Positions 16,450 to 26,111 of a DNA stretch of 64,000 nt are shown here, one piece after another. Positions within the stretch are counted from its first letter, which is position 1; every line of letters starts with the position of its first letter. Both the position numbers and the translations under genes were made by a program. The notes under the pieces are model-generated. The model saw only the letters and a program-made list of their open reading frames with translations, was not told where the DNA came from and ran no database searches. This stretch comes from Tissierella sp. MB52-C2 (GTDB lineage: Bacteria; Bacillota; Clostridia; Tissierellales; Tissierellaceae): assembly GCF_030931715.1 (NCBI RefSeq), contig NZ_CP133261.1, positions 1,798,001-1,862,000 of the forward strand, read 5' to 3'.

Positions 16450-16464
16450 ATCAAAACCTCCTCA

Positions 16465-16705
16465 AAAAAATATAAACCCCTCATCTCTGATATTCAGGGA
16501 CGAGAGGTTATCTCGCGGTACCACCCTAATTAGGTTTTCCTCACTCAAAATTTTAACGCATTTCTGCGAATTAATCCTTACAGATTATTTACTCAAAGGT
16601 GTCTTCATTAAATATTAGCATCGGTTTTCACCTTCCACCGACTCTCTATAGCTAAATAGTTTAACTACTCTTCCTTATCTTTGCATATTATTTATATTGA
16701 TTTTT
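16465..16705 (-). promoter_or_regulatory. T-box leader of aspS (Asp specifier)
   Basis: On the minus strand the leader shows the stem I region (GAGAGTCGGTGGAAGGTG), the specifier region AATGAAGACACC with GAC (16603-16601), the T-box core AGGGTGGTACCGCG (16527-16514) and a terminator, AACCTCTCG...GAGGGGTT, at 16509-16475 followed by a run of T. GAC is an Asp codon and agrees with the gene. The TGGT in the core pairs with the NCCA end of uncharged tRNA to form the antiterminator. Confidence 0.95.
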
Positions 16706-16709
16706 ATTA

Positions 16710-16738
16710 ATTATAGACTAAAAAATAATGAGTGTCAA
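16710..16738 (-). promoter_or_regulatory. promoter of the aspS T-box leader
   Basis: Minus strand TTGACA (16738-16733), 17-base spacer, TATAAT (16715-16710): a perfect sigma-A consensus promoter. Confidence 0.9.
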
Positions 16739-16753
16739 GGACTATTATACTAT

Positions 16754-17140
16754 TTAATCTAAAATAGAAATAAATTTTTTATCATCACCGGATATATGAT
16801 TTGCCAGCCACTCTATGATTAAAACTTTTAATTCATTTAAGTTGTCTTCAGAATTCTCCTCTTTTATATTTTGATAAATTCTATAGATTTCTTCTATGAA
16901 GTAATTATGCTTTCTCCTATGGTTAATAAAGTCTTCATATGAATTTTCTATCATTAAGACTTCTTCTTCGAAAAAATGATTATTTGCATAATTCATTAAA
17001 AATATAAATATTTTTTCAATATCTTCTGCTTTAGATTGGCTTCCTAAATCAAAAATTTCATTGGCCTTATTAAATATACTTCTATGTTGTATATCTATTG
17101 TATCTATTCCTGTTCTTAATTCTTCAGTCCACCATAACAT
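16754..17140 (-). CDS. bacteriohemerythrin
   Basis: 128 residues, single hemerythrin domain that binds O2 at a di-iron site. Ligand pattern is complete: H19 (DIQHRSIF), H55 and E59 (NHFFEEE), H74 and H78 (HRRKH), H115 and D120 (HISGDDK). In anaerobes such proteins scavenge or sense oxygen. It is 13 bases behind hemZ, probably as the last gene of the relA-dtd-MBL-hemZ run. That placement next to an oxygen-sensitive radical-SAM enzyme is suggestive only. Confidence 0.95.
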   Translation of the reverse strand: MLWWTEELRTGIDTIDIQHRSIFNKANEIFDLGSQSKAEDIEKIFIFLMNYANNHFFEEEVLMIENSYEDFINHRRKHNYFIEEIYRIYQNIKEENSEDNLNELKVLIIEWLANHISGDDKKFISILD

Positions 17141-17153
17141 TAAATTTTCCCCC

Positions 17154-18626
17154 TTATCCTAATACCTTTCTTTTATTTTGAATTAATTCATCAGTTCTTT
17201 CTAGATATTCCTTTAAGTCTTTAAAGTTTGGAACTCTCTCTATCCTATTTTCCTCTGGAAAATAAATCTTAGATACTGATCCTACTCCTGCTGCCATTAT
17301 AGTTTCTTTTTCTTCCATCATTGCAATATTATATATACAATCCATTCCTGGTTTACAATATCCTATGTTTTCAAAATTCCCCAATATTTGCTTCTGCCTA
17401 TAGAGATAATATGGAGCTAGTCCCATTTTATTTGAAACCTCCATAGTTTCATTTAACATCTCACTTAAAGTAGATTGAGTTTGCATTGAATATTTATCCA
17501 TAGTATCCTTAAACTTAGAACCTCTCTTTACTGAAAGAGTATGTATAGTAAGATTTTCTGGATTTAACTCTTTAATTTTTTCCAATGTTTGCTTAATCTC
17601 TTTGACTCCTTCCCCTGGAAGCCCTATGATTAAATCCATGTTTATTACATTAAATCCAATTTCCTTAGCTAAATGAAAAGTCTTTACAATATCAGATGAG
17701 TTATGATGTCTTCCTATAAGTTTTAATGTACTATCGTTCATAGTTTGTGGATTAATACTTATTCTACCAATATTATTTTTATTTAACATTTCTAAGTATT
17801 CCCTATTTATAGTATCAGGCCTACCAGCTTCCACAGTAATTTCCCTTATATTATTCTCTCCAAATTCATTATATATAGATTGAATAATTCTTTCAAGTTC
17901 TATAGGAGGAATGGCAGTTGGTGTACCACCACCTATATATACTGTATTTATCCTTCTACCTCCCATCATATTTCTTATACTCTTAATTTCATCTATTACT
18001 TTTAAAGTATATTCTTTGACATAGCCCCTATACCTATCTATGGGCAATGATGGGAAAGAGCAATATAAACATGTAGTAGGGCAAAAAGGTATACTAACAT
18101 AAAGACTATATCTATCTTTATCTAAAGGATAGATATAGTTCCTTTGTCTTTTTCCAATATCTAATGTCAATCTAGCCTTTTTAATATCTAATTTATATTC
18201 CTTAGTCAATACTTCTATTATTATATCTTCATCTATATTTTTATCTAATAATTCATGGATTATTTTTACTGGTCTTATTCCAGTTAAAATACCCCAAGGA
18301 ATTATATTCTCTGATATATCTATTAAAGTATTATATATGGATTTTTTAATCCCTATCCTTATATATTTATCTAAAGAATCCCTATATATCTCTATGAGAT
18401 TAATATTTTCAACTGATTGATTGATTAAGATATCATCTATATATAGTTTTGTTACGGCTTTTTTCTCTCCATTTTCTTCCCATAGTTCATTGACTATAAG
18501 ACTACCCTCACCTAAATATTTCTCTTTATCTTCAATATATATAATTTGTTCTTTAGGAAAAAATACTTTAATTAACTCAGTTAATTCATGTTTAAACTCA
18601 TGACCGATTAATAATACCTGTATCAT
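17154..18626 (-). CDS. hemZ: HemZ-type coproporphyrinogen III dehydrogenase (radical SAM)
   Basis: 490 residues. Oxygen-independent coproporphyrinogen III oxidase-like radical-SAM protein of the HemZ branch. The cluster motif is CPTTCLYCSF, followed by the family signature INTVYIGGGTPTAIPP, IGRISINPQTMND and MDLIIGLPGEG. The first 160 residues are the HemZ-specific N-terminal domain that precedes the cluster. No other haem genes are adjacent, so a haem role is by family only; many HemZ/HemN relatives act on other substrates. ATG 18626 sits behind a weak AAAGGTGATC site. Confidence 0.92.
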   Translation of the reverse strand: MIQVLLIGHEFKHELTELIKVFFPKEQIIYIEDKEKYLGEGSLIVNELWEENGEKKAVTKLYIDDILINQSVENINLIEIYRDSLDKYIRIGIKKSIYNTLIDISENIIPWGILTGIRPVKIIHELLDKNIDEDIIIEVLTKEYKLDIKKARLTLDIGKRQRNYIYPLDKDRYSLYVSIPFCPTTCLYCSFPSLPIDRYRGYVKEYTLKVIDEIKSIRNMMGGRRINTVYIGGGTPTAIPPIELERIIQSIYNEFGENNIREITVEAGRPDTINREYLEMLNKNNIGRISINPQTMNDSTLKLIGRHHNSSDIVKTFHLAKEIGFNVINMDLIIGLPGEGVKEIKQTLEKIKELNPENLTIHTLSVKRGSKFKDTMDKYSMQTQSTLSEMLNETMEVSNKMGLAPYYLYRQKQILGNFENIGYCKPGMDCIYNIAMMEEKETIMAAGVGSVSKIYFPEENRIERVPNFKDLKEYLERTDELIQNKRKVLG

Positions 18627-18649
18627 TTGATCACCTTTATTAGAATATA

Positions 18650-19270
18650 TTAACGTAAAAAAGGATTAGATACTCTTTCTCGCCCTATTGTGGAAGGAGT
18701 TCCATGTCCTGGAAATACTTGAACTTCATCAGGATAAATCATTAATTTTTCTTTTATTGATTTGATTATGGAATCATAATCTCCACCAAATAAATCTGTT
18801 CTTCCAATAGAACCCGCGAATAAAGTATCACCTGTTATTATATTCTCTCCTATTTTTATACAAATACCTCCCTTTGTATGCCCAGGAGTATGGATTATTT
18901 CAACCTTTAAGTCTCCAATTTCTATAATATCTCCATCTTTAAGCAATACATCTGGCTCTACTTCTACTTTACCCATTGCCATTGATGTAGAAAGATTTTT
19001 CTCACCATCCATTAACATATCCTTATCTTCTTCGTGAATCATAACTGTAGCACCAAGGGACGCCTTTAATCCTATTACTCCCCCTATATGATCTCCATGA
19101 CCATGGGTAAGGATAATATGTTTTATATTTAAGTCATTTCTTTTTATATATGATGATAAATCATCTGCATCTCCTCCTGGATCTACTATTATGCCATCTT
19201 TAGTAGTTTTAGAGTATATAATATAACAATTGGCAGCATATACTCCTGCTGGTACTCTAATTATTTCCAA
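18650..19270 (-). CDS. metallo-beta-lactamase-fold hydrolase (glyoxalase II-like)
   Basis: About 206 residues. Metal-binding motif LTHGHGDHIGG, then IHTPGHTKGGICI, ITGDTLFAGSIGRTDLFGGD and a late His in VFPGHGTPSTIGRE give the full dinuclear site. Small one-domain members are annotated as hydroxyacylglutathione hydrolase-like, but clostridia usually lack glutathione, so the thioester substrate is unknown. I favour TTG 19270, 8 bases after AGGAG; GTG 19279 overlaps that site. It sits 11 bases behind dtd in the conserved relA-dtd-MBL order. Confidence 0.92.
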   Translation of the reverse strand: MEIIRVPAGVYAANCYIIYSKTTKDGIIVDPGGDADDLSSYIKRNDLNIKHIILTHGHGDHIGGVIGLKASLGATVMIHEEDKDMLMDGEKNLSTSMAMGKVEVEPDVLLKDGDIIEIGDLKVEIIHTPGHTKGGICIKIGENIITGDTLFAGSIGRTDLFGGDYDSIIKSIKEKLMIYPDEVQVFPGHGTPSTIGRERVSNPFLR

Positions 19271-19281
19271 ATTAATCACTC

Positions 19282-19731
19282 CTAAAATGTTTTTTTACTA
19301 TCTAATAAAATAGTTACAGGTCCATCATTTATAAGGCTTACCTTCATATCTGCTCCAAAGATACCTTTCTCAGTTTTTATCCCTTTATCTATAGCTTTCT
19401 GGATAAATTCTAAATAATATTTTTCTGCTATATCTGGATGAGCTGAATCTGTAAAGCTAGGTCTTTTTCCTTTTCTTACATCACCATAAAGAGTAAATTG
19501 AGAAACTACCAATAACTCCCCTTCTATATCTAATAATGATAGATTCATCTTATTATTTTCATCTTCAAATATACGAAGACCCAATACCTTATCTACCATA
19601 TAATCTAAATCCTTAGGATCATCTCCATCTCCTACTCCCAGTAATACAAGCAATCCTTTACCTATTTTTCCTACGATTTGACCATCTACTTTAACTGATG
19701 CTTCTAAAACTCTTTGTACTACTACTCTCAT
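19282..19731 (-). CDS. dtd: D-aminoacyl-tRNA deacylase
   Basis: 149 residues. Dtd removes D-amino acids (and Gly from tRNA-Ala) wrongly attached to tRNA. The active-site motif is [20 protein letters not shown] and the cross-subunit GP motif is [11 protein letters not shown], both intact. It follows relA by 14 bases and precedes the MBL hydrolase by 11, the usual gene order in Firmicutes. Confidence 0.97.
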   Translation of the reverse strand: MRVVVQRVLEASVKVDGQIVGKIGKGLLVLLGVGDGDDPKDLDYMVDKVLGLRIFEDENNKMNLSLLDIEGELLVVSQFTLYGDVRKGKRPSFTDSAHPDIAEKYYLEFIQKAIDKGIKTEKGIFGADMKVSLINDGPVTILLDSKKTF

Positions 19732-19745
19732 GTATCTCCCTCTTT

Positions 19746-21908
19746 CTAAGCTGTAACTCTATATACATCTATTACATTTCTTATTTTCTTTATCTTCTTC
19801 ATTAAGCTCCTTAATTCTTCTATGTCTCTAATTTCAAGAGTTAAGTTTATAAATACTATTTTATCCTTTGATGTTCTCGCGTTTAAAGATATAACTCCTA
19901 AATCAGAATCTGTTATCTTCTGGGTAACTTCAGCTAAAAGTCCTGACCTATCTGAAGCCTTTATCTGAATTTCTGCTGGATAAGATGCTTTCTTTTGGAA
20001 ATCCCACTCAACTTCAATAAATCTTTCAGTATCATCTGATGTTGTTATATTTGGACAGTCAGTCCTGTGAATGGAAACGCCCCTGCCTCTAGTTATATAT
20101 CCTACAACTTCATCTCCTGGTACTGGGTTACAGCATTTGGAAAATCTTACTTTAATATTATCTAATCCTTTTACTCTAATGCCTTGAGTGTATTTACCAG
20201 CCTTCTTTTGAGCAGGTTGTTGAATCTTACTTTCTACAAATGCTTTTTCATCTTCTACTTTATAGTATTCATTATATTGGACTCTCAGTTTTGAAATGAC
20301 TTGATTTAAAGTTATACTACCATATCCAATGGCAGCATATAAATCATCTATGGAATTTATGCTAGCTTTAGATGCAATATTTTTTAGCCACTCATCTTTT
20401 AAGATTTCTGATGATTTATAACCTAATTTTTTAACCTCTTTTTCTAAAGCTTCTTTTCCTTTTACAATATTAAAGTCTTTTTCTTTAGCCTTAAACCATT
20501 GTCTAATCCTAGCTTTTGCTTGAGTACTCTTTACTATTTTGATCCAATCTCTACTAGGTCCATTACTATTGACCGATGTAATTATTTCTACTATATTTCC
20601 ATTCTTTAATCTATAATTTAAAGGAACGATTCTTCCATCTACCTTTGCTCCTACGCATTTATTTCCTACTTCAGTATGGACCCTATATGCAAAATCTATA
20701 GGAGTGGATCCATCTGGAAGATTTATTACATCTCCTTTTGGAGTGAATACAAATACTTCATCTGTAAAGAAATCTATTTTTAATGTTTCCATAAAGTCTG
20801 TAGGATCATTTAAATCAGATTGCCACTCTAGTAATTGTCTTAACCATGTTAGTTTATCATCAAAGTTATCCGATTTATTTGTTCCTTCCTTATATTTCCA
20901 ATGGGCTGCTATACCGTATTCTGCCGTTCTATGCATTTCCCAAGTACGAATTTGTACTTCAAATATTTCCCCCTTAAGACCAATTACTGTAGTATGAATT
21001 GATTGATACATATTTGGCTTAGGCATGGCAATATAGTCTTTAAACCTTCCTGGAAGTGGCTTCCATAAGCTGTGTACTATACCTAGAACCTCATAGCAAT
21101 CTTTTATATCTTCTACTATGATTCTTATGGCTGTTAAGTCAAATATCTGTTCAAAAGCCTTACCCTGATGAACCATCTTTTTATATATACTATAAAAATT
21201 CTTTGGTCTTCCGCTAATATCATATTTTATTTCAACTTCGTCTAACTTTTTACTTAAAGTATCTATAATTATTTTTACATAGGCTTCTCTTTCCTGTCTT
21301 CGTTTTGAAACCTTCTCAACTAAATCGTAATAATTTTCAGGATCAAGATATCTAAGAGATAAATCCTCTAATTCCCATTTTATTTTTGAAATTCCTAGCC
21401 TATGAGCCAATGGGGCATAGATTTCTAATGTTTCTAATGCCTTTTCTTTTCTCTTTTCATCTCTCATATATTCTAATGTTCGCATATTATGAAGTCTATC
21501 TGCTAATTTAACTATAATAACTCGTATATCCTTTGCCATAGCTAATACCATTTTTCTTAAATTCTCAGCCTGACTTTCTTGCTTAGTCTTATAGTTTAAC
21601 TTTTTTAATTTTGTAACTCCTTCTACTAGATCAGCTATTTCTATATTAAACTCTTCAGCTACTCTTTCATAAGTTATATCAGTATCTTCTATAACGTCAT
21701 GGAGGAGACCTGCTATTATAGTATCTGTATCCATATTTAAATCTGCCAATATTACTGCCACATTAAAGGGATGAATAAAAAACTTTTCACCAGAATTTCT
21801 AACTTGCCCCTCATGGGCAGACTGTGCAAAATTATATGCCTTAACTATAAGGCTTAAATCAGCCTGAGGATTATATTGTTCAATTTTTAAGAGTAAATTT
21901 TCTAACAT
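19746..21908 (-). CDS. relA: bifunctional (p)ppGpp synthetase/hydrolase
   Basis: 720 residues, long Rel enzyme controlling the stringent response. Order: HD hydrolase domain with [11 protein letters not shown] intact, so hydrolysis is likely; synthetase domain with [14 protein letters not shown] domain ([20 protein letters not shown]); a zinc-finger-like region with [16 protein letters not shown] and DCPN; C-terminal ACT domain ([14 protein letters not shown]). ATG 21908 follows AGAAGGTG; GTG 21917 overlaps that site. First of the relA-dtd-MBL-hemZ-hemerythrin run, 120 bases after recJ. Confidence 0.97.
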   Translation of the reverse strand: MLENLLLKIEQYNPQADLSLIVKAYNFAQSAHEGQVRNSGEKFFIHPFNVAVILADLNMDTDTIIAGLLHDVIEDTDITYERVAEEFNIEIADLVEGVTKLKKLNYKTKQESQAENLRKMVLAMAKDIRVIIVKLADRLHNMRTLEYMRDEKRKEKALETLEIYAPLAHRLGISKIKWELEDLSLRYLDPENYYDLVEKVSKRRQEREAYVKIIIDTLSKKLDEVEIKYDISGRPKNFYSIYKKMVHQGKAFEQIFDLTAIRIIVEDIKDCYEVLGIVHSLWKPLPGRFKDYIAMPKPNMYQSIHTTVIGLKGEIFEVQIRTWEMHRTAEYGIAAHWKYKEGTNKSDNFDDKLTWLRQLLEWQSDLNDPTDFMETLKIDFFTDEVFVFTPKGDVINLPDGSTPIDFAYRVHTEVGNKCVGAKVDGRIVPLNYRLKNGNIVEIITSVNSNGPSRDWIKIVKSTQAKARIRQWFKAKEKDFNIVKGKEALEKEVKKLGYKSSEILKDEWLKNIASKASINSIDDLYAAIGYGSITLNQVISKLRVQYNEYYKVEDEKAFVESKIQQPAQKKAGKYTQGIRVKGLDNIKVRFSKCCNPVPGDEVVGYITRGRGVSIHRTDCPNITTSDDTERFIEVEWDFQKKASYPAEIQIKASDRSGLLAEVTQKITDSDLGVISLNARTSKDKIVFINLTLEIRDIEELRSLMKKIKKIRNVIDVYRVTA

Positions 21909-22028
21909 TAGATTCACCTTCTTTACTTAAAATACATTTATATGACTATATTAAAATTTAATTATTTATAATTACCCAGTTTTTAAGAATTATATTTATT
22001 TAATCATTATTTCGCCATAAATAAATTA

Positions 22029-23798
22029 TTAGCCAATTCTATAACTTTGAATTGTAATCTGTATATTAGTTTTTCCATTATATTCATTGATGGAAGGATA
22101 ATATAGAATATCTATATTTATATCATTATCTATACCCCTATATATCTTTTCAAGTTCATTTGCTCCATAGTTTGTAATTATTAATTTTTCAAAACTGTCT
22201 ATGTCTCCAAAATAAATAGATTCCATAACAGATTTAGTTTTACTCTCTAATATTAATTTTAGAACGTTTCTATTTGCACCTAATCTAAATCCTCTATTTA
22301 TTTTTAGACTTTTTTCACCAAATATAGGTTTATTATTGCCCTTTCCAAAGGGTTCTAAAAGCTTTAGTTCATCAATTAATTTAAAGTTAATATATTCCAG
22401 TGGAAGATGCATATCAATATATACCCTTGGTATTAAATCTTCATCTGTTAATTTTATATTATAATTTAATTTTTCTCTAAGAATATGAATGTTTTCATAC
22501 TCTAGGGATAATCCTGCTGCCATAGGATGTCCACCAAATCTCAATAATATATCTTTACATTCCGATAACTCCTCAAACATATTATATCCTTCTATGGACC
22601 TTCCGGATCCTTTTATTCCTTCTTTTCCATTGGTTAATACTATTGTAGGTTTATTAAATCTATCTTTAATTCTTCCTGCAATTATACCAGCTATACTTTC
22701 ATGGACTTCTGGTTCATAAATAACCAATACCTTGTCATTCTTTATATCAGAATGTTCAATTGTATTAATTATCTTTTCTACACCTTCTACGGTCATTTGC
22801 TTTCTTTCTTCATTTAGTTCTCGAAGTTCTTTAGCCAGTATAGTAGCCAATTCTTCATCTTCACATAAAAGTAATTCTAAAGATTTTAGAGCTGAATCTA
22901 ATCTTCCTGATGCATTGATACTAGGCCCTATTACAAATCCTATATGATAGATTCCAATTTCTTTGTTTCCTATTCCTGTCTCTCTTATTAAAGCCTTTAA
23001 ACCAATGTTTTGACTTCGATTTATGAGCTCCAAGCCTTTTTTTACTATAATCCTATTCTCATCAACTAAGTCGACCACATCGCAAATTGTTGCTATTGCA
23101 GTATATTCTAACAAGTCATATGTGGCTTCTATGGGAATATTAAATAAAGAATATAATTCTTGTATTAGTTTAAATACAACTGCAGCACCGCAAAGTCTTT
23201 CAAAGGCATAGGAACAATCCTGTTGTTTTGGATTTATTACTGCATCAGCATCTAAAGATAAGTATACTCTTTCTCCTGATTCATCCACTATGAAGGGTAA
23301 ATCGTGATGGTCTGTCACAATCACAGTTAAACCCAATTCCTTAGCCAATTTCACCTGCTCTATAGCCGCTATACCATTGTCACAAGTTATTATAGTGTCT
23401 ATTCCTTGTTCCTTTGCTTGCCTCACAATTTCATTATTTATACCATATCCATCATCAACTCTATTTGGAATAACATAATCTACATCTCCGCCACATTGTT
23501 TTATTGCAGTATATAATAAGTAAATGGAGATTACTCCATCTACATCATAATCTCCTACTATTCTAATGGTATTTTTATTTATTATTTTATCTTTAAGAAT
23601 ATTAGCACCCTTAGATAAATCCTTCATTGTCTTAGGATTATGTAATTTATCTAAGTTTGATGATATAAAACTATCTATTAATCTATAATCATTTATATCT
23701 CTATTAACTAATAGTTTAGCTAAAAACTCAGATATTTTAAAATGAGCTGCAATCTTTTTATAATCAGCTGACTTATTTCGTATAAACCATTTTTCCAA
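22029..23798 (-). CDS. recJ: single-stranded-DNA exonuclease RecJ
   Basis: 589 residues. 5'-3' ssDNA exonuclease of the DHH superfamily, used in recombination and mismatch repair. Motifs: RIVGDYDVDGVIS (motif I), DNGIA, TDHHDLP (DHH), SGRLDSALK, and the DHHA1 signature FGGHPMAAGL, followed by the OB-like domain from about residue 450. Length fits the short Firmicute form. It lies between secF and relA, the common clostridial order. The ends of the gene are AT-rich, and a 138-base gap separates it from the secF terminator. Confidence 0.95.
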   Translation of the reverse strand: MEKWFIRNKSADYKKIAAHFKISEFLAKLLVNRDINDYRLIDSFISSNLDKLHNPKTMKDLSKGANILKDKIINKNTIRIVGDYDVDGVISIYLLYTAIKQCGGDVDYVIPNRVDDGYGINNEIVRQAKEQGIDTIITCDNGIAAIEQVKLAKELGLTVIVTDHHDLPFIVDESGERVYLSLDADAVINPKQQDCSYAFERLCGAAVVFKLIQELYSLFNIPIEATYDLLEYTAIATICDVVDLVDENRIIVKKGLELINRSQNIGLKALIRETGIGNKEIGIYHIGFVIGPSINASGRLDSALKSLELLLCEDEELATILAKELRELNEERKQMTVEGVEKIINTIEHSDIKNDKVLVIYEPEVHESIAGIIAGRIKDRFNKPTIVLTNGKEGIKGSGRSIEGYNMFEELSECKDILLRFGGHPMAAGLSLEYENIHILREKLNYNIKLTDEDLIPRVYIDMHLPLEYINFKLIDELKLLEPFGKGNNKPIFGEKSLKINRGFRLGANRNVLKLILESKTKSVMESIYFGDIDSFEKLIITNYGANELEKIYRGIDNDINIDILYYPSINEYNGKTNIQITIQSYRIG

Positions 23799-23926
23799 CT
23801 ATTTCACTCCAGTAAACAAATTTAAAATATTTTTAATTATTATATAAATTCTATCATTTTATCTAGGTTAATTCTAGACATTATTATCTATTTCTTCATT
23901 TTTCGATAAAATCTATTATTATAAAA

Positions 23927-23953
23927 TAAAAACTGCTTATTTAGCAGTTTTTA
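23927..23953 (-). terminator. terminator after secF
   Basis: 11-bp stem TAAAAACTGCT/AGCAGTTTTTA (23927-23937 with 23943-23953), 5-base loop. On the minus strand it continues TTTTATTTTA. The secF stop codon lies in the loop. Confidence 0.8.
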
Positions 23954-24803
23954 TTTTTCTATTTTTAAGTTCATACCATATGGGCGATGCAATAAATAAT
24001 GAAGAATAAGTTCCCGTTATAATACCAATCATTAAAGGTAATGCAAGAACTTTAATATCCTCGACTCCCAGTATATATATTACAACAACAGCTATTAAAG
24101 TAGTAATAGAAGTATTTATTGTTCTTGTTAAAGATTTCTTTATACTATTATTTACTAAATTGCCTACAGATTCCTTTGGATATAATTTCGATTCTTCTCT
24201 TATTCTATCAAATATTACTATGGTATCGTTTATTGAATATCCCAGTATTGTTAATATTGCAGCTATAAATGAACTATTTACTGGAATTCTAAAAATTGAA
24301 TAAACAGCAACCATAATTAATACATCATGTACCAACGCAATAATAGCAGCTAAACCAAAGTTGAATTCAAATCTCCATGATATATATATTAACATAAGTA
24401 TAGTAGCTATTAGTATAGATAATAAAGCTTTATTCCTTATTTCCTTACCCATAAATGGTCCAAATTTTTCTGATTGAAAACTACTTCTATCTATGTTATA
24501 TTTTTCTGCAAATTTATTGACTATCTCTGTTACTGTGTTATTTGAAAGGTCTAATGTACTTTTAATTATTAGTTCACTTTTATTCTCTCCGCCATGTAGG
24601 ATACTTGCATTTTTATCGTATTCATCTGTAATCTCTCTTACTTCATCTACTGGTATATATTTTCCTGCGTTTATTTCTATTAATGTTCCACCTGTAAAAT
24701 CTATTCCATAGTTGAACCCTTTAATAAAGAACATTAAAAGTCCTATAACTATTATGGCTAATGAACATATTGCAAAAATCTTTCTATTCTTTATAATATT
24801 CAT
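23937..24803 (-). CDS. secF: protein translocase subunit SecF
   Basis: 288 residues, six membrane helices with one large extracytoplasmic loop after helix 1. SecF with SecD pulls exported proteins across the membrane using the proton-motive force. Signatures: GFNYGIDFTGGTLIEI near the start, LGYSINDTIVIFDRIREE in helix 4-5 and a final helix ending SPIWYELKNRK. The ATG overlaps the secD stop by 4 bases, so the two are translationally coupled. Confidence 0.97.
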   Translation of the reverse strand: MNIIKNRKIFAICSLAIIVIGLLMFFIKGFNYGIDFTGGTLIEINAGKYIPVDEVREITDEYDKNASILHGGENKSELIIKSTLDLSNNTVTEIVNKFAEKYNIDRSSFQSEKFGPFMGKEIRNKALLSILIATILMLIYISWRFEFNFGLAAIIALVHDVLIMVAVYSIFRIPVNSSFIAAILTILGYSINDTIVIFDRIREESKLYPKESVGNLVNNSIKKSLTRTINTSITTLIAVVVIYILGVEDIKVLALPLMIGIITGTYSSLFIASPIWYELKNRKIKTAK

Positions 24804-26101
24804 CTTTCCACCTCTCTATTAACCCCATAAAGCTTAGGATTTTTTCCACCTGTAAGGGATACAATTAGCTTTAGTAAATATTTAGAAATAATAACTGCCG
24901 TTATCATAGAAGCAACTATACCTATTATTAAAGTTACACCAAATCCTTTAATAGGTCCTATACCAAAGTAATATAATACGACTCCAGCTATTAATGTAGT
25001 TATATTTGAATCCATTACTGAAGTAAGTGCCCTTTTAAATCCTGCATCTACTGCCGTTCTTATACTTTTCCCCATTCTTATTTCTTCTTTTATTCTTTCA
25101 AATATTATAACATTTGCATCTACTGCCATACCAATTGATAAAATTAAACCTGCTATTCCAGGAAGAGTTAATTTTACTCCTAATGAAGACATTGCAAGTA
25201 CTGTTATTAATGTATATACTATTAATCCAATTGAAGCAACAAAACCAGGCAATCTATACATAACTATCATGAATATCATAATTATGAGTAGTGCAATACC
25301 TACAGCTTTTACACTTTTTTCATAGGCTTCTAACCCTAAGGTTGGCCCTATAATGGATGTTTGTAACTCTTTCATCTCTACTGGTAATGCACCTGCTCTG
25401 ATTAAAGCAGATAATTCACTAGCTTCCTCTAAAGTAAAACCACCTGATATAACAGCCTTACCATCTGTAATAGCTGTTCCCCCTTCTTCAGCACTTTGTA
25501 CTGCTGGGTATGATATTATTTGATCATCTAATATTATATAAATAATTCTATCTTCTCTATTTTTCTCCAATGTAAGTCTTCCTGTAGCTTCAGCGAAATT
25601 CTTAGTACCTTCTTTATCCAATTCTAGACCTACAACAATTTCTTGTTGTCCTAATTCAGTGTTATGATATTGAACTTCTGAACCCACTACATTTTTACCT
25701 GTTAAAACTATATTCTTATCTGGATCCACAAACTGTAATTGTGCAGTCTTACCAATTAGTTCTATAGCTTTTTGTGGATCATCTATACCTGCCAATTCAA
25801 CCCTTATTCTGTTATTACCTTCAATTGCAATATTAGGCTCTGATACTCCTAAAGCATTTACCCTTTCGTTGATAATTGTCTTAGTTTGTTCCATGATTTT
25901 TTGAAGTTCTGCTCCCTTTGCGTCAGTTTGAGCTTCTAAAACCACGTAAACTCCACCTGCCAAGTCTAAACCTAAATCTATGGCATCTTTAGCCTTAACT
26001 ACTTCATATTTTCCAACTTTAATACCATTTAGCGCTAAAAATGTACTTCCTGCTACTATTGAAAGTATAAGCAGCAATAGTATAGTATTTTTAACCTTCA
26101 T
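24800..26101 (-). CDS. secD: protein translocase subunit SecD
   Basis: 433 residues, short Firmicute-type SecD: signal-anchor helix, periplasm-equivalent domain P1 with DLGLDLAGGVYVVLEAQT, and five C-terminal helices containing LPGIAGLILSIGMAVDANVI and IFERIKEE. Works with SecF and the SecYEG channel; yajC is nearby, on the other side of the SCIFF genes. Starts 10 bases after the maturase stop codon, so it may be cotranscribed with it. Confidence 0.97.
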   Translation of the reverse strand: MKVKNTILLLLILSIVAGSTFLALNGIKVGKYEVVKAKDAIDLGLDLAGGVYVVLEAQTDAKGAELQKIMEQTKTIINERVNALGVSEPNIAIEGNNRIRVELAGIDDPQKAIELIGKTAQLQFVDPDKNIVLTGKNVVGSEVQYHNTELGQQEIVVGLELDKEGTKNFAEATGRLTLEKNREDRIIYIILDDQIISYPAVQSAEEGGTAITDGKAVISGGFTLEEASELSALIRAGALPVEMKELQTSIIGPTLGLEAYEKSVKAVGIALLIIMIFMIVMYRLPGFVASIGLIVYTLITVLAMSSLGVKLTLPGIAGLILSIGMAVDANVIIFERIKEEIRMGKSIRTAVDAGFKRALTSVMDSNITTLIAGVVLYYFGIGPIKGFGVTLIIGIVASMITAVIISKYLLKLIVSLTGGKNPKLYGVNREVER

Positions 26102-26111
26102 ATTTTTCCTC

